Positions 43,811 to 55,256 are shown, counted from the first letter of the stretch. The stretch is DNA of 64,000 nucleotides from Oegoconia quadripuncta (GCA_949316235.1 OX438753.1:20888801-20952800); one strand, 5' to 3'. The notes: a model not told the origin generated them from the sequence alone. A program made the numbers and translations.

Positions 43811-44127
43811 ACCGCCTCCGTGGCTCAATTTAAACAACACAGAGTTTACGAATAGGCGGTCATGGGTTCGATCCACAGCAGGGTATATGTTTTAGTACTC
43901 AGTGTGGTTGGTGGTAAGGCATTGAAATGTCCGTCTGGCTAGCTACTATCATCTTATCTAAGTCTGCCGCCAAAACAGTTAATGTTAATAGCATTGTTGT
44001 ATTCCGGTTCTCAGAGATAAGACAATCGCCCAATTAACATGGGGTTTCCATCTCCAGTTCCACCATCGGCCCCATCTTCACTTAACATCAGTTGTGATTG
44101 AGGTCAAGTGGGGTTGTGCATAAAAAA
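43811..44127 (+). mobile_element. SINE-A, near full length, diverged
   Basis: Head 'accgcctccgtggctcaatt', B-box 'catgggttcgatccacagca', tail to 'gttgtgcataaaaaa'. Tail-to-tail with 44146-44365. Confidence 0.88.
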
Positions 44128-44145
44128 ACGGCTTTTGTTTGTGCA

Positions 44146-44365
44146 AACCGGTTAGTGCTTGACTTCAGTTACACCTGATGTTAATTGAAAGTAAAGGATC
44201 ACCCAGAATCCTCAATTTGTTTGGACACTCGCGTTCAGAATCTTTAATAGCCCTGAACACAATAACGCTATCAACATTGCTGCATAGCGGTAGATTTACA
44301 TAAGATCCCTAGTGGTAGCTTTCCAGGCGAATATTCCCTATCAAACCAAACCGAATACTAAACAA
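44146..44365 (-). mobile_element. SINE-A, diverged, head missing
   Basis: Recognisable pieces 'cacctgatgttaattgaaag', 'atcaacattgctgcatagcg' and 'ccaaaccgaatac'; older than its neighbour. Confidence 0.65.
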
Positions 44366-44471
44366 CTCGCGAATATTTGCTAGCCCTGAACAGCAGTAAT
44401 CGGTTTCCACAGGGTGAGCTGCTCGTCTATAATACCAAATCAACCACCATACCATCAAATCAATAAAATCA

Positions 44472-44627
44472 ACATTGGAACCTTCAAGAAACGAGCCTAC
44501 ACCTTCCTCAAAGGCCGGCAACGCATCTGTGACACTTTTGGTGTTGCGGGTGTCCATGGGCGGCGGTGATTACTTTCCATCAGGTGGGTGCATGCTCGTT
44601 TGCCGCTCTCTCATTTAAAAAAAAAAA
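44472..44627 (+). mobile_element. LINE-A 3' end
   Basis: 'ttggaaccttcaagaaacga' (IGTFKKR), [24 protein letters not shown] codons, 'tctcatttaaaa' and poly-A. Confidence 0.85.
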
Positions 44628-46079
44628 ATACTATAAATACAGTGACATTTCAGTGGAACCAACTTGAGAGCACTTTGATATATAAAGGATATAATGTAAA
44701 TCGATCACCAATTTTCGGAGTAATTGGTGTACAGTTGACAGCGTAACGACCGTGGCATAAAGCACAGTGTAAGCTGAACGCGGGACTATCGGAAATACAA
44801 ATTTATTTATATATAGTTATACATATACAGTTTTACAAAAACGATATTGTACGAGGACCAGACGTTACAAGACATCATCATCATCTTCTTCCCTTGGTAT
44901 CAATTTATTTGAGGTCGGCACAACATTTATTATTTATAACGACACATTCACAAATATAGAGAAATTAAGAGAAGAAAAGAAAAATTTAATGGAGAATGAA
45001 ATGGAGTAAGTGCGTGAAGGAGTGTCTGATTGAATTGTTGAGTACATGTAATCGTGAAGTGTGAATGTGTGCGCAATGAGTTTGGAAATAACTATGTATT
45101 TTTAATCAATTTCAGATTAATTTTTTCTTCCACGTTGTTATAAGTGAGACTGTGAAGCCATACAGTGACTTTAAATTTACATTCTTGGTAAGGTGAAACA
45201 TAAGTACGAACGCAGCGAGAACCGCCTATATAGGAAGGGCCGCGAACCTACAATAAAAAATAATATTACAAAGCCAGTATTGAGAACTTCCTCCTTTCAA
45301 AGTCAGCTAAATACCAAAAAGGTAATCCTGTTAGTATTTCTGTTCATAGTCTCATTTATATCCGTTATGAAAATTATGTCCCAAGTTATATAGCTCTAAG
45401 CGGCTTAATTTATAAACCATTAGGGAACTCTTTGTTTATGGACTAATCCGTACTTACTTTGCTTAATAATTTATAGTGTTACTTATCTTGTATACGAAAA
45501 GGGAAAGATATTCCTTCGAGGTAGTTTTCTGAGAATATTTCATAAATAAATCCTTCATATGGAAATGGAATTATACGACTTATTAATTAAATTAAATTAG
45601 ATTGCTCGTTGAGATTTAAGAGTGGAATACATTACACTGCTCTTTGACACCTGTGTTTGTTATATTTTTACTCAAAATTAAAAACAATTTTTTTTCACCG
45701 CGACTTGTAACTAAAACGTTGAGAAAAACGTGAATTGATATTGTTTTTCGTAAAAGAAAATTTAGTAAAGCGCCTTATTTGTGGAATCACCTCGATGCCT
45801 GTCGTGATATAGGTATCCATTTATTTCAGAAAATATTTGATAGACTACTGAAAGTTCTGAAGTCAATTTTAAATTACTAACTTAGAAAACTCCCAGACCC
45901 TCAAATTCTCAAGGAGAACGAACCAAGGATGTTATAAGCTAATTATCTTGTGAAGTTCTGAACAAATTTTCGTCAAATATGATTAAGATCCATATGGTCA
46001 AAGTTACACACTCCTAATAACAGACGAGGGCTATTGTCAACGCATCACGATAACCAAATAGATGCCCAAAACCTTCGAA
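44628..46079. other. No supported gene; short RTE-like 3' piece at 44870-44935
   Basis: 44870-44935 (minus) resembles the RTE-like 3' end 'gccgaccccaaataa...gatgatgatg'. A 66-codon frame at 45193-45393 has a hydrophobic segment (VILLVFLFIVSFISVM) but nothing else to support it. Confidence 0.35.
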
Positions 46080-46388
46080 TGAATCATTCATTTAAAGACG
46101 CTATAAAACTGAAACATATTAAGGAAGCATATTATAACATGTCCGACTATTTAGATGATAATCATCCCTGAACATAACCAACTCGGCCGCATGCCAGGCT
46201 ATTATAATGAAATATAAAAACCTTTTTGGAATACAAGAACCTATTTTTAAAAGAGCAACCTCTCGAGTTTCTTGTTTGTTCTTCTCAGGAGGAAATTAAT
46301 AAATGAATAGCTTAAAAAGTGTCAAATCTAACTATTTTAAGTGTACCCTGTGTCCTACAAAATAAAGCATTTTTTACTTTGCTTTACT
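46080..46388 (+). mobile_element. LINE-C 3' end
   Basis: 'ttaaagacgctataaaactg', 'gactatttagatgataatca', 'gagtttcttgtttgttcttc' and a TTTAC/TTTGC-rich tail. Confidence 0.75.
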
Positions 46389-46524
46389 TACATTGGCAAT
46401 TCCTGTCAGCTTATTGTACTGTAATTAGCTCTGCCATAGACACGTAAATAACAACAAACATTTCACAAATACCATGTTTCGAAACAAATATCCGTTCCAA
46501 ATTGTTTCAGCAGTTTTCAAGCTA

Positions 46525-46808
46525 CAAAATCAAAATCAAATATGTTTTATTTCGTAAGTTATAAGAATAACATTTGAAATCTTCATGACATACAGTTATC
46601 GCTCATTCATTAGGCAGTCTCCCGAGAGAAGAACGAGCAAGAAACTCAGGACTTGCTCCTTTTAAATAAGGCAATACAAATACAATTTGGAATAATTGTT
46701 AAATTTATGATTCGACAAAGAAAAATAAGAATAAAATATACTGGATATTGCAGAGCGGTTCATGTCCACGCATTCTTATCATCCAGATAGTCAGAAATTT
46801 TATAATAG
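46525..46808 (-). mobile_element. LINE-C, variant b
   Basis: Minus-strand tail of TTTGA units, with 'gaaccgctctgcaatatcc' and 'ggatgataagaatgcgtgg'. Lies back to back with 46080-46388. Confidence 0.7.
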
Positions 46809-46937
46809 AAATTTTACAATGTCACAGATAACACTTGCACACGCACTGGTACAGATAGATAAAGACTTAAGACTTCAGACTTATAACACTTCTCTCGTGA
46901 TGAACTTACCAAAGATGTGAACATACGTACGAGTACA

Positions 46938-47125
46938 TAATGCTCACGCCTGTTTCCCGTTGGGGTAGGCAGAGACTCTTGATTTCCACTGCAACGGTCC
47001 TGACATACTATTAGTACTTTTGCTTTTTCCACTCTCATCAAATGCTGCATGTTTGTCGGTTAGTAGTTGACCGCACCTGACCTTGAGTACGTCAGTCACT
47101 TGATTGACATACCTATGTATTTTTT
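46938..47125 (-). pseudogene. RTE-like RT C-terminal remnant
   Basis: Minus strand: VNQVTDVLK, then TDKHAAFDES, then QWKSRVSAYPNGKQA and a stop. Same family as 168-362, slightly better preserved. Confidence 0.6.
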
Positions 47126-47794
47126 GGTCGTGAATGTGGAAAAATGTGGACTTACCACAATAAAATTTCATGTAAGTCTTCGTGTTGGGTCATTATAATT
47201 TGCCGTTTTTTTTTCTAATCCGTGACTGTGGATCAAAATTACACTAGGCCTATTAACAAACATTGATCCTATTAATTTAACGTTAACACAATTCACGGTT
47301 CAATTTAAAATTAACATCCTGATCCCAAATATTAAACCTTCATTAAAATTACACGGGAAAATCTGGCGGAATAACCAAAGCAAAGCGCGGACAAAAACTC
47401 AATTATGCGCATGTCCATAAAAACCTTGGACATTAATTACATTGCCATCATGGCACCTCAGGTGCCTCTAGAGTATGGAGTACCTTGTTTTATTACGCCC
47501 CCTGTATGTAATATACAACATGTTTCACAACATTTTACTCGCGTGTAATTTGTTTTTAAACTTCTATGTGGCTATAAATAATTATGGCGTTTGTACAGAG
47601 ATTTGGGTAGTATGTTTCTGTTATAAAGAGATTTTCATTGGACCAGGTACACCTAAATAAACGGAATCATGACCCACCTCCCTACAAATATTCTAACACT
47701 TGTTATTTATTTTATTTAAGCAGTGACAGCTCATCCACTGCTTTGGTTGAAAAATATTTAGTCTTATAAATAGCCCACTTGACATTTATTTATC
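47126..47794. other. No recognisable feature
   Basis: AT-rich; nothing supported. Confidence 0.4.
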
Positions 47795-48047
47795 CCTTGC
47801 GCTGTGTAGTGTCACCACGTAAAAAGAATAGAACCAACCAGTTTCTTCCCGTTGCTGTCGTAAAAGATGACTTTGGGACTTAACACCATAAAAGAGCAAT
47901 AGATTTGTACATTTTAACGGCGATATTTCAGTATATTTCGAAAGGTGAATTTTGGATGATGGTTCAAGCATTTAATTTTTACCATTTGGAACACCCAAAC
48001 GCTAATGTTTTCTGACCCCCCCATTTGGGACAAAGGTCGTGACATTA
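47795..48047 (-). repeat. Common lepidopteran repeat
   Basis: Minus-strand member of the family at 11626-11890 ('ccatttgggacaaaggtcgt' on plus). Confidence 0.65.
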
Positions 48048-48769
48048 TGAATGTTTTTTTATAATTAGATGCTTTTAAATCGGAAAAGTTAATATAATTT
48101 TATTATAGTAATCATCTTTTCTCTGTGGTTCACTTTAGTCTTAACCATGCGGAAAAGACAATTGAACTTCGAAACATATCCGCCATTATTTAAAATGTAA
48201 TTCAACATCCAATTTATTAATATATAACTTTTAGGTCAAATCTGTCTGACCCATTTGTAAAGGACTCGAGACTTTATAGATCAATTCGTTGCTCAGAGAA
48301 CTTCTTCCAGGCTTTTGGGCCTGCATAGTCGCGTCTACAAAATTAAGACTCAAAGACTTGCAATTCTCGTTCTTGCTTCCCAAAGTCATTACGAAGGTCA
48401 ATAAAAAAGTACAGAAATCCTTTAGCGCATTAATAATAAAAGTCATAACAATCTCCTTGCGAATCTAATTGACTTGAACGTCGAATAAGAAAATTCACAG
48501 GATAATAAAAATGAAATAGGCACCAACGAACGTTGAGATAGAAATGCGTGTGAGATATAACCGAGTTACGCCCAATACTATTTACTTAGCGATATTCTCC
48601 CCCGTGGAAATCTCTTAGATGTGATCATAAATCGCTTCGGTTGACATAATAGCGTGAAGGGAACGGCATGGATTTATGCAAGTTTGATTTAAGGGGAGTA
48701 GGGCGTTCGCGTTTCTTTGAGCTGCGCTGAAAATAATATGGTGGAAATTTTCGCGGGCTTTATTGATGA
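48048..48769. other. No recognisable feature
   Basis: 71-codon minus frame (48231-48446) without motif. Confidence 0.35.
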
Positions 48770-48862
48770 TCCCATGACTGAATTGCGCATTCACTGCTAC
48801 GGAGGTCCAGAGTTCGAATCCCGGTCGAGGCAATATTACGTGTAGGCATTCTTGGATATTGT
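48770..48862 (+). repeat. tRNA-like SINE scrap
   Basis: B-box-like 'agagttcgaatcccggtcga' with upstream 'cactgctacggagg'. Only the downstream half of a tRNA-like unit; a different SINE family from A, B and C. Confidence 0.45.
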
Positions 48863-49204
48863 TTTGCCATCACTGATATTGTAAATGGGAAGGTTAATGG
48901 CTTTAAATCAAAACAGACAGATTAGGACTAGGATTACATATAGCCAATATTCTTTTCTGAACCGATTCGATGAAATGCTCCACTCGAATGAAGTCGCGGG
49001 TAACAGCTAGATTTGTTATAAAAATCAAATTCCCATGAGGTGATATTGTGGTTAAACTCATGTTCAGTCCATTGTACATAGTTTTTTGTATGTTTGTCCG
49101 TTGCAGGCTTTGTCTATATATTTTTGTTTGATCAAGTCGACAACCAGCTTAATACGACCGTTATTTTTAAAATTTCTTGGGGTAGGTACAGGTTGGTCGG
49201 AAAA

Positions 49205-49342
49205 GTGGTACTAAGCCCATGGGATTTTCAAGAGCAGGGTGAAAAGGCATCTACTAGGGTCACGTGGTTTATCGTCGACCACATCGTTACTTTCCATCAG
49301 GTGAGATTGTGGTCAAATTGTGTATTCAGTTAATCATAAAAA
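49205..49342 (+). mobile_element. LINE-B 3' end
   Basis: 'gattttcaagagcagggtga' (codons FKSRVKRHL), 'catcaggtgagattgtggtc', A-rich tail. Confidence 0.8.
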
Positions 49343-49349
49343 AATGCCG

Positions 49350-49920
49350 AAAGAGGCCATTATCGTGAACCAACCTATCTCTTATTGTGGGTGTCGTAAA
49401 AGGCGACTAAGGGACTTTCCACCAAAAAACTAAAATAAAATCTATACAGGGTGAAATAGTGATTACTGTTTACTAGTGATTCCACTGTTGAATAAGAACA
49501 TCTTTCCACTAGAAACCATTTATTTATTTAAAACTTTATTGCATGATAGCTTTCCGCCCGCGGCTTCGCCTGCGTGGAATAACTTTATCCGCGGAAATTT
49601 GTATATCCCGCGGGAACTACTCACTTTATCGGGATAAAATCCTATGTTTAAATCCAGAGTTTGTTCTACCTATATACCAAATTTCATCCAAATCCGTTCA
49701 CCCGTTTCGCCGTGATTGAGGAACAGACAAACTAACATCCAAACTTTCGCATTTATAATATTAGTTAAACCTGCATGCCTGAGAAATAAAAATTCAAAGG
49801 CATGTGAAGTCCACAACCCGCATTGGGCCAGCGTGGTGAACTATGGCCCATACTCCCTCATATACGAGGGAAGGCCTATATCCCTGCAGTGAGATGTTAA
49901 CAGGCTGATGATGATCATTA
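49350..49920 (+). repeat. Composite of repeat fragments, copy 1
   Basis: Order: end of the common lepidopteran repeat ('gtgtcgtaaaaggcgactaa'); a MITE-F-like end ('tctatacagggtgaaat'); LINE-tail-like 'aaaactttattgcatgatag'; the insect repeat 'ccgcccgcggcttcgcctgc' to 'gcatttataatattagtt'; then a headless SINE-C tail. The same order recurs at 52862-53565. Confidence 0.75.
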
Positions 49921-50696
49921 TTTAATGTCCGTACACAATGTTACGATGCTACCTACGAATTACCTATTCTCAGAAGCTTCAAGATCGTATATACTCAAAC
50001 TGTACTGCGGCGTCTTAGTTTAGAATTACAATTCCTAGTAAACTTGACGATTATTTTATATAATACATTATTTTAAGACAAAACATCGATTATTAAATTC
50101 ACCACTCGTTTAAATACCTAATCTCCGTCAAATTCGAAACACTTCCCGGAACCATATCGCGAAAGAAACGCTTTTATTGGAGGTTGCCAAGATGAAAATA
50201 TATCTTTGAGAGTTTAAGCCATGAATGCTCGATTGATCAAAAGTTATTGGCCCCTATAATAACTCGGAAATTATTCCTCGTTTTGCCTTCATGGAAAAAT
50301 ATTGCAAACATCACGTCTCCTGTTTACATTCTACGCTTTATTGGTTATTATGTTTGACTAGCATTTGCTCTCGAGTTTGTCAGCGCCTACTGTAGTATGT
50401 TTCATTATTCCCAGGTACTTGGAAATAAATACATATTTATTTAGTCTGAAGATGTAAATCTTCAATCATTGCCTCCTACTCGTAATATCTTACAAATCAG
50501 AAACATGGACGTTCAAAATGAGCTCAAAAACTCAAGATCGCTCAGTATCTGAGATGAGACGAAAGGTTGTCGATATAGCTCTGATTGTTAGTAGGGTGAA
50601 GTGACAATACAGGTTATATAATACAGAACTGATAAATTGAAGCACCTAAGTATGTACTGGAGTGGAGTGGAGTGAGAAGATGATTTTTTGAGAATT
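49921..50696. other. No recognisable feature
   Basis: AT-rich; nothing supported. Confidence 0.4.
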
Positions 50697-51040
50697 TGTG
50701 TGATTTTGCGAATGTGTCATTTTGCGAATGTGTCATTTTGCGAATGTGTCAATTTGCGAATGAGAAATTTTGCAAATGTATAATTTTACGAAATTGTCAT
50801 TTTGCTAATGTGTAATTTTGCGAATGTGTCACTTTGCGAATGTGTCACTTTGCGAATGTGGCATTTTGCGAATGTGTTATTTTGCGAATAAGACATTTTG
50901 GGAATGTGACATTTTGCGAATGTGTCACTTTGCGAATGAGACATTTTGCGAATGACACACTTTGCGTATGTGTCATTTTGCGAATGTGACATTTTGGCAA
51001 TGTTACATTTTGGAAAAGTCATTTCGAGCATTTGTAATTT
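50697..51040 (+). repeat. 16-bp minisatellite, about 21 units
   Basis: Unit GTGTCATTTTGCGAAT with variants (gtgtcactttgcgaat, gagacattttgcgaat and others). Because three units make 48 bp, it stays open on the minus strand (50786-51031), giving a repetitive SQSDTFAKCHI-type peptide. I regard this as a by-product. Confidence 0.95.
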
Positions 51041-51054
51041 TGCGTGGTGTGGGA

Positions 51055-51190
51055 AGCCCCGCAGTAGGGCGAGAGACGAGCGTCGTTAAGCTGAAGGAAG
51101 CGAGGATGCGTAAAGCCGAAAATAGGATATAGTGATACGTTTTAGGAGAGGCCTATGCCAAGCAGCGAACTGTGACTTGATAATGATAAT
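51055..51190 (+). mobile_element. RTE-like 3' end
   Basis: 'gctgaaggaagcgaggatgc', 'gcgtaaagccgaaaatagg', 'gaggcctatgccaagcagcg' and a TGATAA tail. Confidence 0.55.
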
Positions 51191-51263
51191 GATTTCTTTT
51201 GACTTTGCCATAAAGCGTACGAACCGATCTTTTACCTATTTCAACTACCAAGCGTCAATTCTC

Positions 51264-51375
51264 GCAATAGATTGAAACAACATCCACGGTTCACCTTATG
51301 AAGTATACATAAATACATACGTGACAGGAACTGAGCCCATCACCGTTGAAACGTACAAAACTATAGATGTTTTTT
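51264..51375 (+). repeat. Common lepidopteran repeat, fragment
   Basis: 'gaaacaacatccacggttca' to 'cgttgaaacgtacaaaacta'. Confidence 0.6.
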
Positions 51376-51399
51376 GACGTTTTTCAATCGTGTCCCAAT

Positions 51400-51700
51400 A
51401 GCAGTCAGTATTCAAAAAGATTTATTTCCTAGGATGAAATTATCACTTGAAAACGTTTTCTTAAATTTTAAAATTACTAATATAATGGAAATTACTATTA
51501 ATTCACACTCCTCTTCGGAAAAGAACGATAAAGAAATTCAAGTTACTCGGTTTAGGTACTTTATGGGTTACAATGTTAACAAGGAGAAAATATTTATTGT
51601 ATTGGACATATTATCGCCGAGCGTCCTATGTCCATGCATTTTATAATAGCTTTTTGTAAATAATTTCTGTTTTAGGATAGCTTTGAGTTTATTTAAAGTA
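51400..51700 (-). mobile_element. LINE-C, variant b, diverged
   Basis: 'catggacataggacgctcgg' on the minus strand; tail near 51400. Confidence 0.6.
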
Positions 51701-51844
51701 ATTTGTAAACGATAATGAGCTAATGAAATTGTAGACAGACTGACCTTTTTAAATTTACTGTACTATATTAAGGTTCAAAATATACAATAAAATCGATCCT
51801 TAACTTTCGCCTAAAACGACGGGTGTTATGTATTTGACAATATT

Positions 51845-51868
51845 GTGTGTGTGTGTGTGTGTGTGAGT
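51845..51868 (+). repeat. (TG)n microsatellite
   Basis: About 12 TG units. Confidence 0.95.
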
Positions 51869-52104
51869 CTTCAGTAATCATAGTAATGGGTGGTCCGATT
51901 TGAGTGGTTTTCTTTTAAATAAAGACTAAACGAAAATCCTTGAGAACAAAACAAAATGAATATTACATCTAGATAGGCCAAATAAACTGTGACAAATGCT
52001 AAATATCTTCGGAACGGCATATCCGATTTCCATCAATTTATTCCATATTTATCTTTTATCGTTGTTCTCGAGGGATTTATAAATTTTCGATTTATATTTA
52101 CTTA

Positions 52105-52353
52105 CAAAAGACTCATTGTAGGTGGTTAACATACCGAACATTCGCACTAAGCGGTTCGATTCTTCATTCATAATGCGAACAGCCAAGGCATGGAACTCCC
52201 TTCCGGCGTCAGTCTTTCCTGAATCCTACAACCTTGGGATCTTCAAGAGCAGGGTGAATAGGCATCTACTGAGATCGCGTGCTTCACCTTTGGCCACATC
52301 GTCTCTTCCCATCAGGTGAGATTGTGGTCAAATGCGTATCCAGTTAACCATAA
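52105..52353 (+). pseudogene. LINE-B 3' end: RT C-terminus of a Jockey/CR1-like element
   Basis: Best LINE-B copy. An open frame reads NIRTKRFDSSFIMRTAKAWN, SLPASVFPESYNLGIFKSRV and NRHLLRSRA, then a stop. The 'AWN.LP.SVFP..YNL..FK..V..HL' signature marks the C-terminal end of a Jockey/CR1-like reverse transcriptase. The 3' UTR 'catcaggtgagattgtggtc', 'atccagttaaccataaaaa' closely resembles the SINE-A tail. 5'-truncated; the RT core is absent. Confidence 0.8.
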
Positions 52354-52367
52354 AAAAAATAATATAA

Positions 52368-52502
52368 ATATTTCGGACACTTACTCCAATCATCTAGTCG
52401 TTCGGGACTATCACACAGCCATTTACCCCTCGCGGCATTCGCACCCGTAACCGTTGGTTTCGCTGATAGGTTCAGTATCCACTGCACCCACCGGTCATCA
52501 AT
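52368..52502 (-). mobile_element. SINE-B', internally deleted
   Basis: Minus strand: 'gatgaccggtgggtgcagtg' head, B-box 'acgggtgcgaatgccgcga', tail fused early to 'ctagatgattggagtaagtg'. Confidence 0.7.
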
Positions 52503-52861
52503 ATATTCACCTCATAATTTTTATCATTCCCATTCTTCCAGGTCACTATTTGTATCGCCTTCGTGAAAAATGTCAATGTTTAATGTTTATCTAGGGTTCC
52601 GTTGGCGACGGGCACGTATTCTAGCAATTTTCGGACCGGGAACAGGAACAGTGCCCGGAATTCCAAACACGATTCAAATTAAGTGATAAACCGTTGCAAC
52701 TCCGCCGCCTGGCTTGGCTGTCACCCGGGAGGAACGAGACGTGCCCCTTGGCATAGCTACAACTGCACAATGTCCGAGTACAAGAAGTCCTAGTGACATA
52801 GAGTGTAGAGCTAGTGACATATAATCATGTATTATCACGAAACCAAACTGGTTTTAGCACT

Positions 52862-53230
52862 AATAAAGAATAGAACCACCCCATCTCTTCCTGTGGGTGT
52901 CGTAAAGTCGTAAGGGACTTTCCACCAAAAAACTAAAATAAAATCTATACAGGGTGAAATTTAATTCCTCCTGATTAAGAACAACTTTCCACTAGAAACC
53001 ATTTATTTATTCAAAACTTTATTGCATAATAGCTTTCCGCCAGCGGCTTCGCCTGCGTAGAATAACTTTATCGCAGAAATTACTCACTTTATCGGGATAA
53101 AAAATATCCTATATTTCAATCCAGGGTTTGTTCTACCTATATTTACCAAATTTCATCCAAATCCGCTCATCGGTTTCGCCGTGATTAAGCTACAAACAAA
53201 CAAATACCCAAACTTTGGACAAAGGTGAAC
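52862..53230 (+). repeat. Composite of repeat fragments, copy 2
   Basis: Same succession as 49350-49770: common lepidopteran repeat end, 'aaaatctatacagggtgaaa', 'aaaactttattgcataatag', and the insect repeat up to 'acccaaactttgga'. The SINE-C that follows is complete here. Confidence 0.75.
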
Positions 53231-53231
53231 A

Positions 53232-53565
53232 CACGAGGAGCGTCGGTGGCTCAGCGGTTAAGACGGGGTGTCCCAATTTGGGAGGTTCGGGTTCTATTCC
53301 TAAGCAGGCCATATACCAATGAGTTTTTAAATTTAATTTAATTACTTATGTGCATTTATTCGACTGCTCTTAAACGGTGAAGGAAAACATCGTGAGGAAA
53401 CTTACATGTCTGAGAAATAAAAATTCAACGGCATGTGAAACCTCCAACCCGCATTGGGCCAGCGTGCCGGACTAGCCCATACTCCGTCATATACAAGGGA
53501 AGGCATATGCCTATAATCATATAGATCCCTGCAGTGGGATTTTACAGGCTGAGATGAGTACACAT
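53232..53565 (+). mobile_element. SINE-C, near full length
   Basis: Head 'cggtggctcagcggttaaga' (A-box), B-box 'ggttcgggttctattcct', body 'gaaggaaaacatcgtgagga', tail 'cccgcattgggccagcgtg' and 'gatccctgcagtgggatttt'. tRNA-derived SINE; a headless copy is at 49772-49920 and a minus-strand scrap at 60356-60440. Confidence 0.85.
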
Positions 53566-53579
53566 ACTAAAGAAAACAA

Positions 53580-53690
53580 AAAAAAACAGGACCATATTAA
53601 ATATACAAAAGGCGACCTTATCTCTATAAGAGATCTCTTCCAGCAAACCTAAGGCGACAATTGAGGAATAGTTAACCATAGCCGATTTCG
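53580..53690 (-). mobile_element. RTE-like 3' end
   Basis: Minus strand 'ctggaagagatctcttatag', 'ataaggtcgccttttgtata'. Confidence 0.6.
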
Positions 53691-53815
53691 ATTAAAAAAT
53701 TATCGACTACCCATACAACGTAAACAATTCTGAAACAACCTTTAGTATGGAAGTCAACAATTTTCGCCTGGTGGCTTCATTCTTGATTACGAACAACTTT
53801 CAAATACGAAAGTAT
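53691..53815 (-). mobile_element. MITE-F fragment
   Basis: 'accatagccgatttcgatta', 'tagtatggaagtcaacaatt' and 'cattcttgattacgaacaac'. Confidence 0.55.
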
Positions 53816-54137
53816 ACCTATTTTGCTGCTACATATGGCTAACACACCATAATTGTTGATGACGAATTCTAAACTACATGTACGTATTTTTTATGAATGA
53901 TTGAGTCCGACTTAATAAAAGAAAATAACAGATTTCGTGTTTTAATAGCTAGCTTGAGGTTTTATAACATACTGATAAATATAGGTACGATTTATGTCAC
54001 AACCTTACAAATAATTAGATGTACAGTTACTATGCGTCAATGGACATTGGTTAAATAATGAATGGTCTCGAGTGGACGTGTCCTAAATTAACTGCCTGAA
54101 ATTTCACCTCCGATCAAAAAAGAGAGGTGTTTTGTTT

Positions 54138-54352
54138 CGGCACGTAAAAATAACAAAACCAACCTATCTCTTCCTTCTTCTTCTTCGTTAAAGACGTAAG
54201 AGACTCTCCGCCGAAAAAGATCTATAGATTTGGGTGTTATAACGGCGAATGGGGTCACTGTATTTTCTGTACATTTATGGCGAACCGTGGATATTCCAAA
54301 GTCATTAGTTTGGATATTTCTGATCACCCCATTTGGGATAAAGGTTATGGTT
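54138..54352 (-). repeat. Common lepidopteran repeat
   Basis: Minus-strand member of the 11626-11890 family with a TTC-rich expansion at 54168-54186. Confidence 0.65.
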
Positions 54353-54529
54353 TTTCTATATCTTCTTCTTCAATTAAAGAACTATGCTCTTATCGGTGGA
54401 GTTATGACCACGTCTCTCTACTTACCGCCCTCGATTTAACCTCTTGGTACGACACGACATTCAAATTTTCTTTCACTTCCCCTAAGGGAACTTACTTACC
54501 TTACTTCTTTCACAAAGGGATAGGGAAAG

Positions 54530-54790
54530 GTTAGAGGCAGTCGAGATGTGGTGCTGAATACGAACGGAGAGAATAAGCTGGACAAAAAGAGAACAAATGA
54601 AGAAGTGTTAATTATGGTAAAGGAGAAGAGATGCCTGTTAGCCACAGTTAAGAACCGAAGAGGAAAGATGATAGGTCACTTGATACGACACGATATTTTT
54701 TCGAAGAACATAATTGAGGGAAAGATTGAAGGAAAGAAAGGAAGGGGAAGACCTAGGCGGAATTACTTTTATGTATGCATGTTATAAATT
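54530..54790 (+). pseudogene. RTE-like RT C-terminal fragment (KRGRGRPR type)
   Basis: Reads MWC.IRTERISWTKR in one frame. Then, from 54590, it reads KRTNEEVLIMVKEKRCLLAT, VKNRRGKMIGHLIRHDIFSK and GKIEGKKGRGRPRRNY. This is the 'RRGKMIGHLIRH...IIEGKI.GKRGRGRPR' end of a widespread insect non-LTR reverse transcriptase. One frameshift upstream; no RT core, no 3' UTR recognised. Confidence 0.75.
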
Positions 54791-55048
54791 CGAAATATGT
54801 ATCTGTGGTACAGTAGAGACAAAACAGTTGAAACGATTTGAAAACTGGTGATAGCGAGATGCATCTCTGCTGTATTTGAGGGCTCAGCTGCTTCAAAGAT
54901 ATTTAGTTCTTAGTTTGTTTACTTATATGATAGTCTAGGGGTTTTAGTGGTTTATAATACCGTCTTGAAGTCTAATTTTAAAACGGATTTTATTGCAATT
55001 GCCATACGGTTATAATTTGTCATTTGTCCATTTCCTTAAACTATTATC

Positions 55049-55256
55049 TACTAGCTTTCCGCCCGCGACATCGTCCGCGTGGAGATTTCATCAAAATCGA
55101 TTTAGCAAAAAAGTAGCCTATATGTCAATCCAGGTCCTAATTTGACCACCCACCAAATTTCATTCAAATCCGTCCAGCCGTATAGGCGTGAAGAGGTAAC
55201 AAACATGCATACAGACACACACACAAACTTCCGCATTTATAATATTAGTTGGGATT
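55049..55256 (+). repeat. Insect repeat 'ctagctttccgcccgcg...ataatattagt'
   Basis: Complete-looking copy starting 'ctagctttccgcccgcgac', with 'ccaaatttcattcaaatccg', a CACA patch and the end 'cgcatttataatattagttg'. Confidence 0.7.

Noticed and set aside
45193..45393. Small membrane protein (66 aa, hydrophobic segment near the end)
   Set aside because: No upstream or downstream context, no homology recognised, AT-rich sequence easily gives such frames.
50697..51040. CRISPR-like array
   Set aside because: Units are contiguous 16-mers with no unique spacers, in a eukaryotic context; it is a minisatellite.
55049..55256. Helitron call for the 'ccgcccgcgg...ataatattagt' repeat
   Set aside because: No clear TC start, CTRR end with hairpin, or A|T insertion site could be shown for the copies here; class left open.
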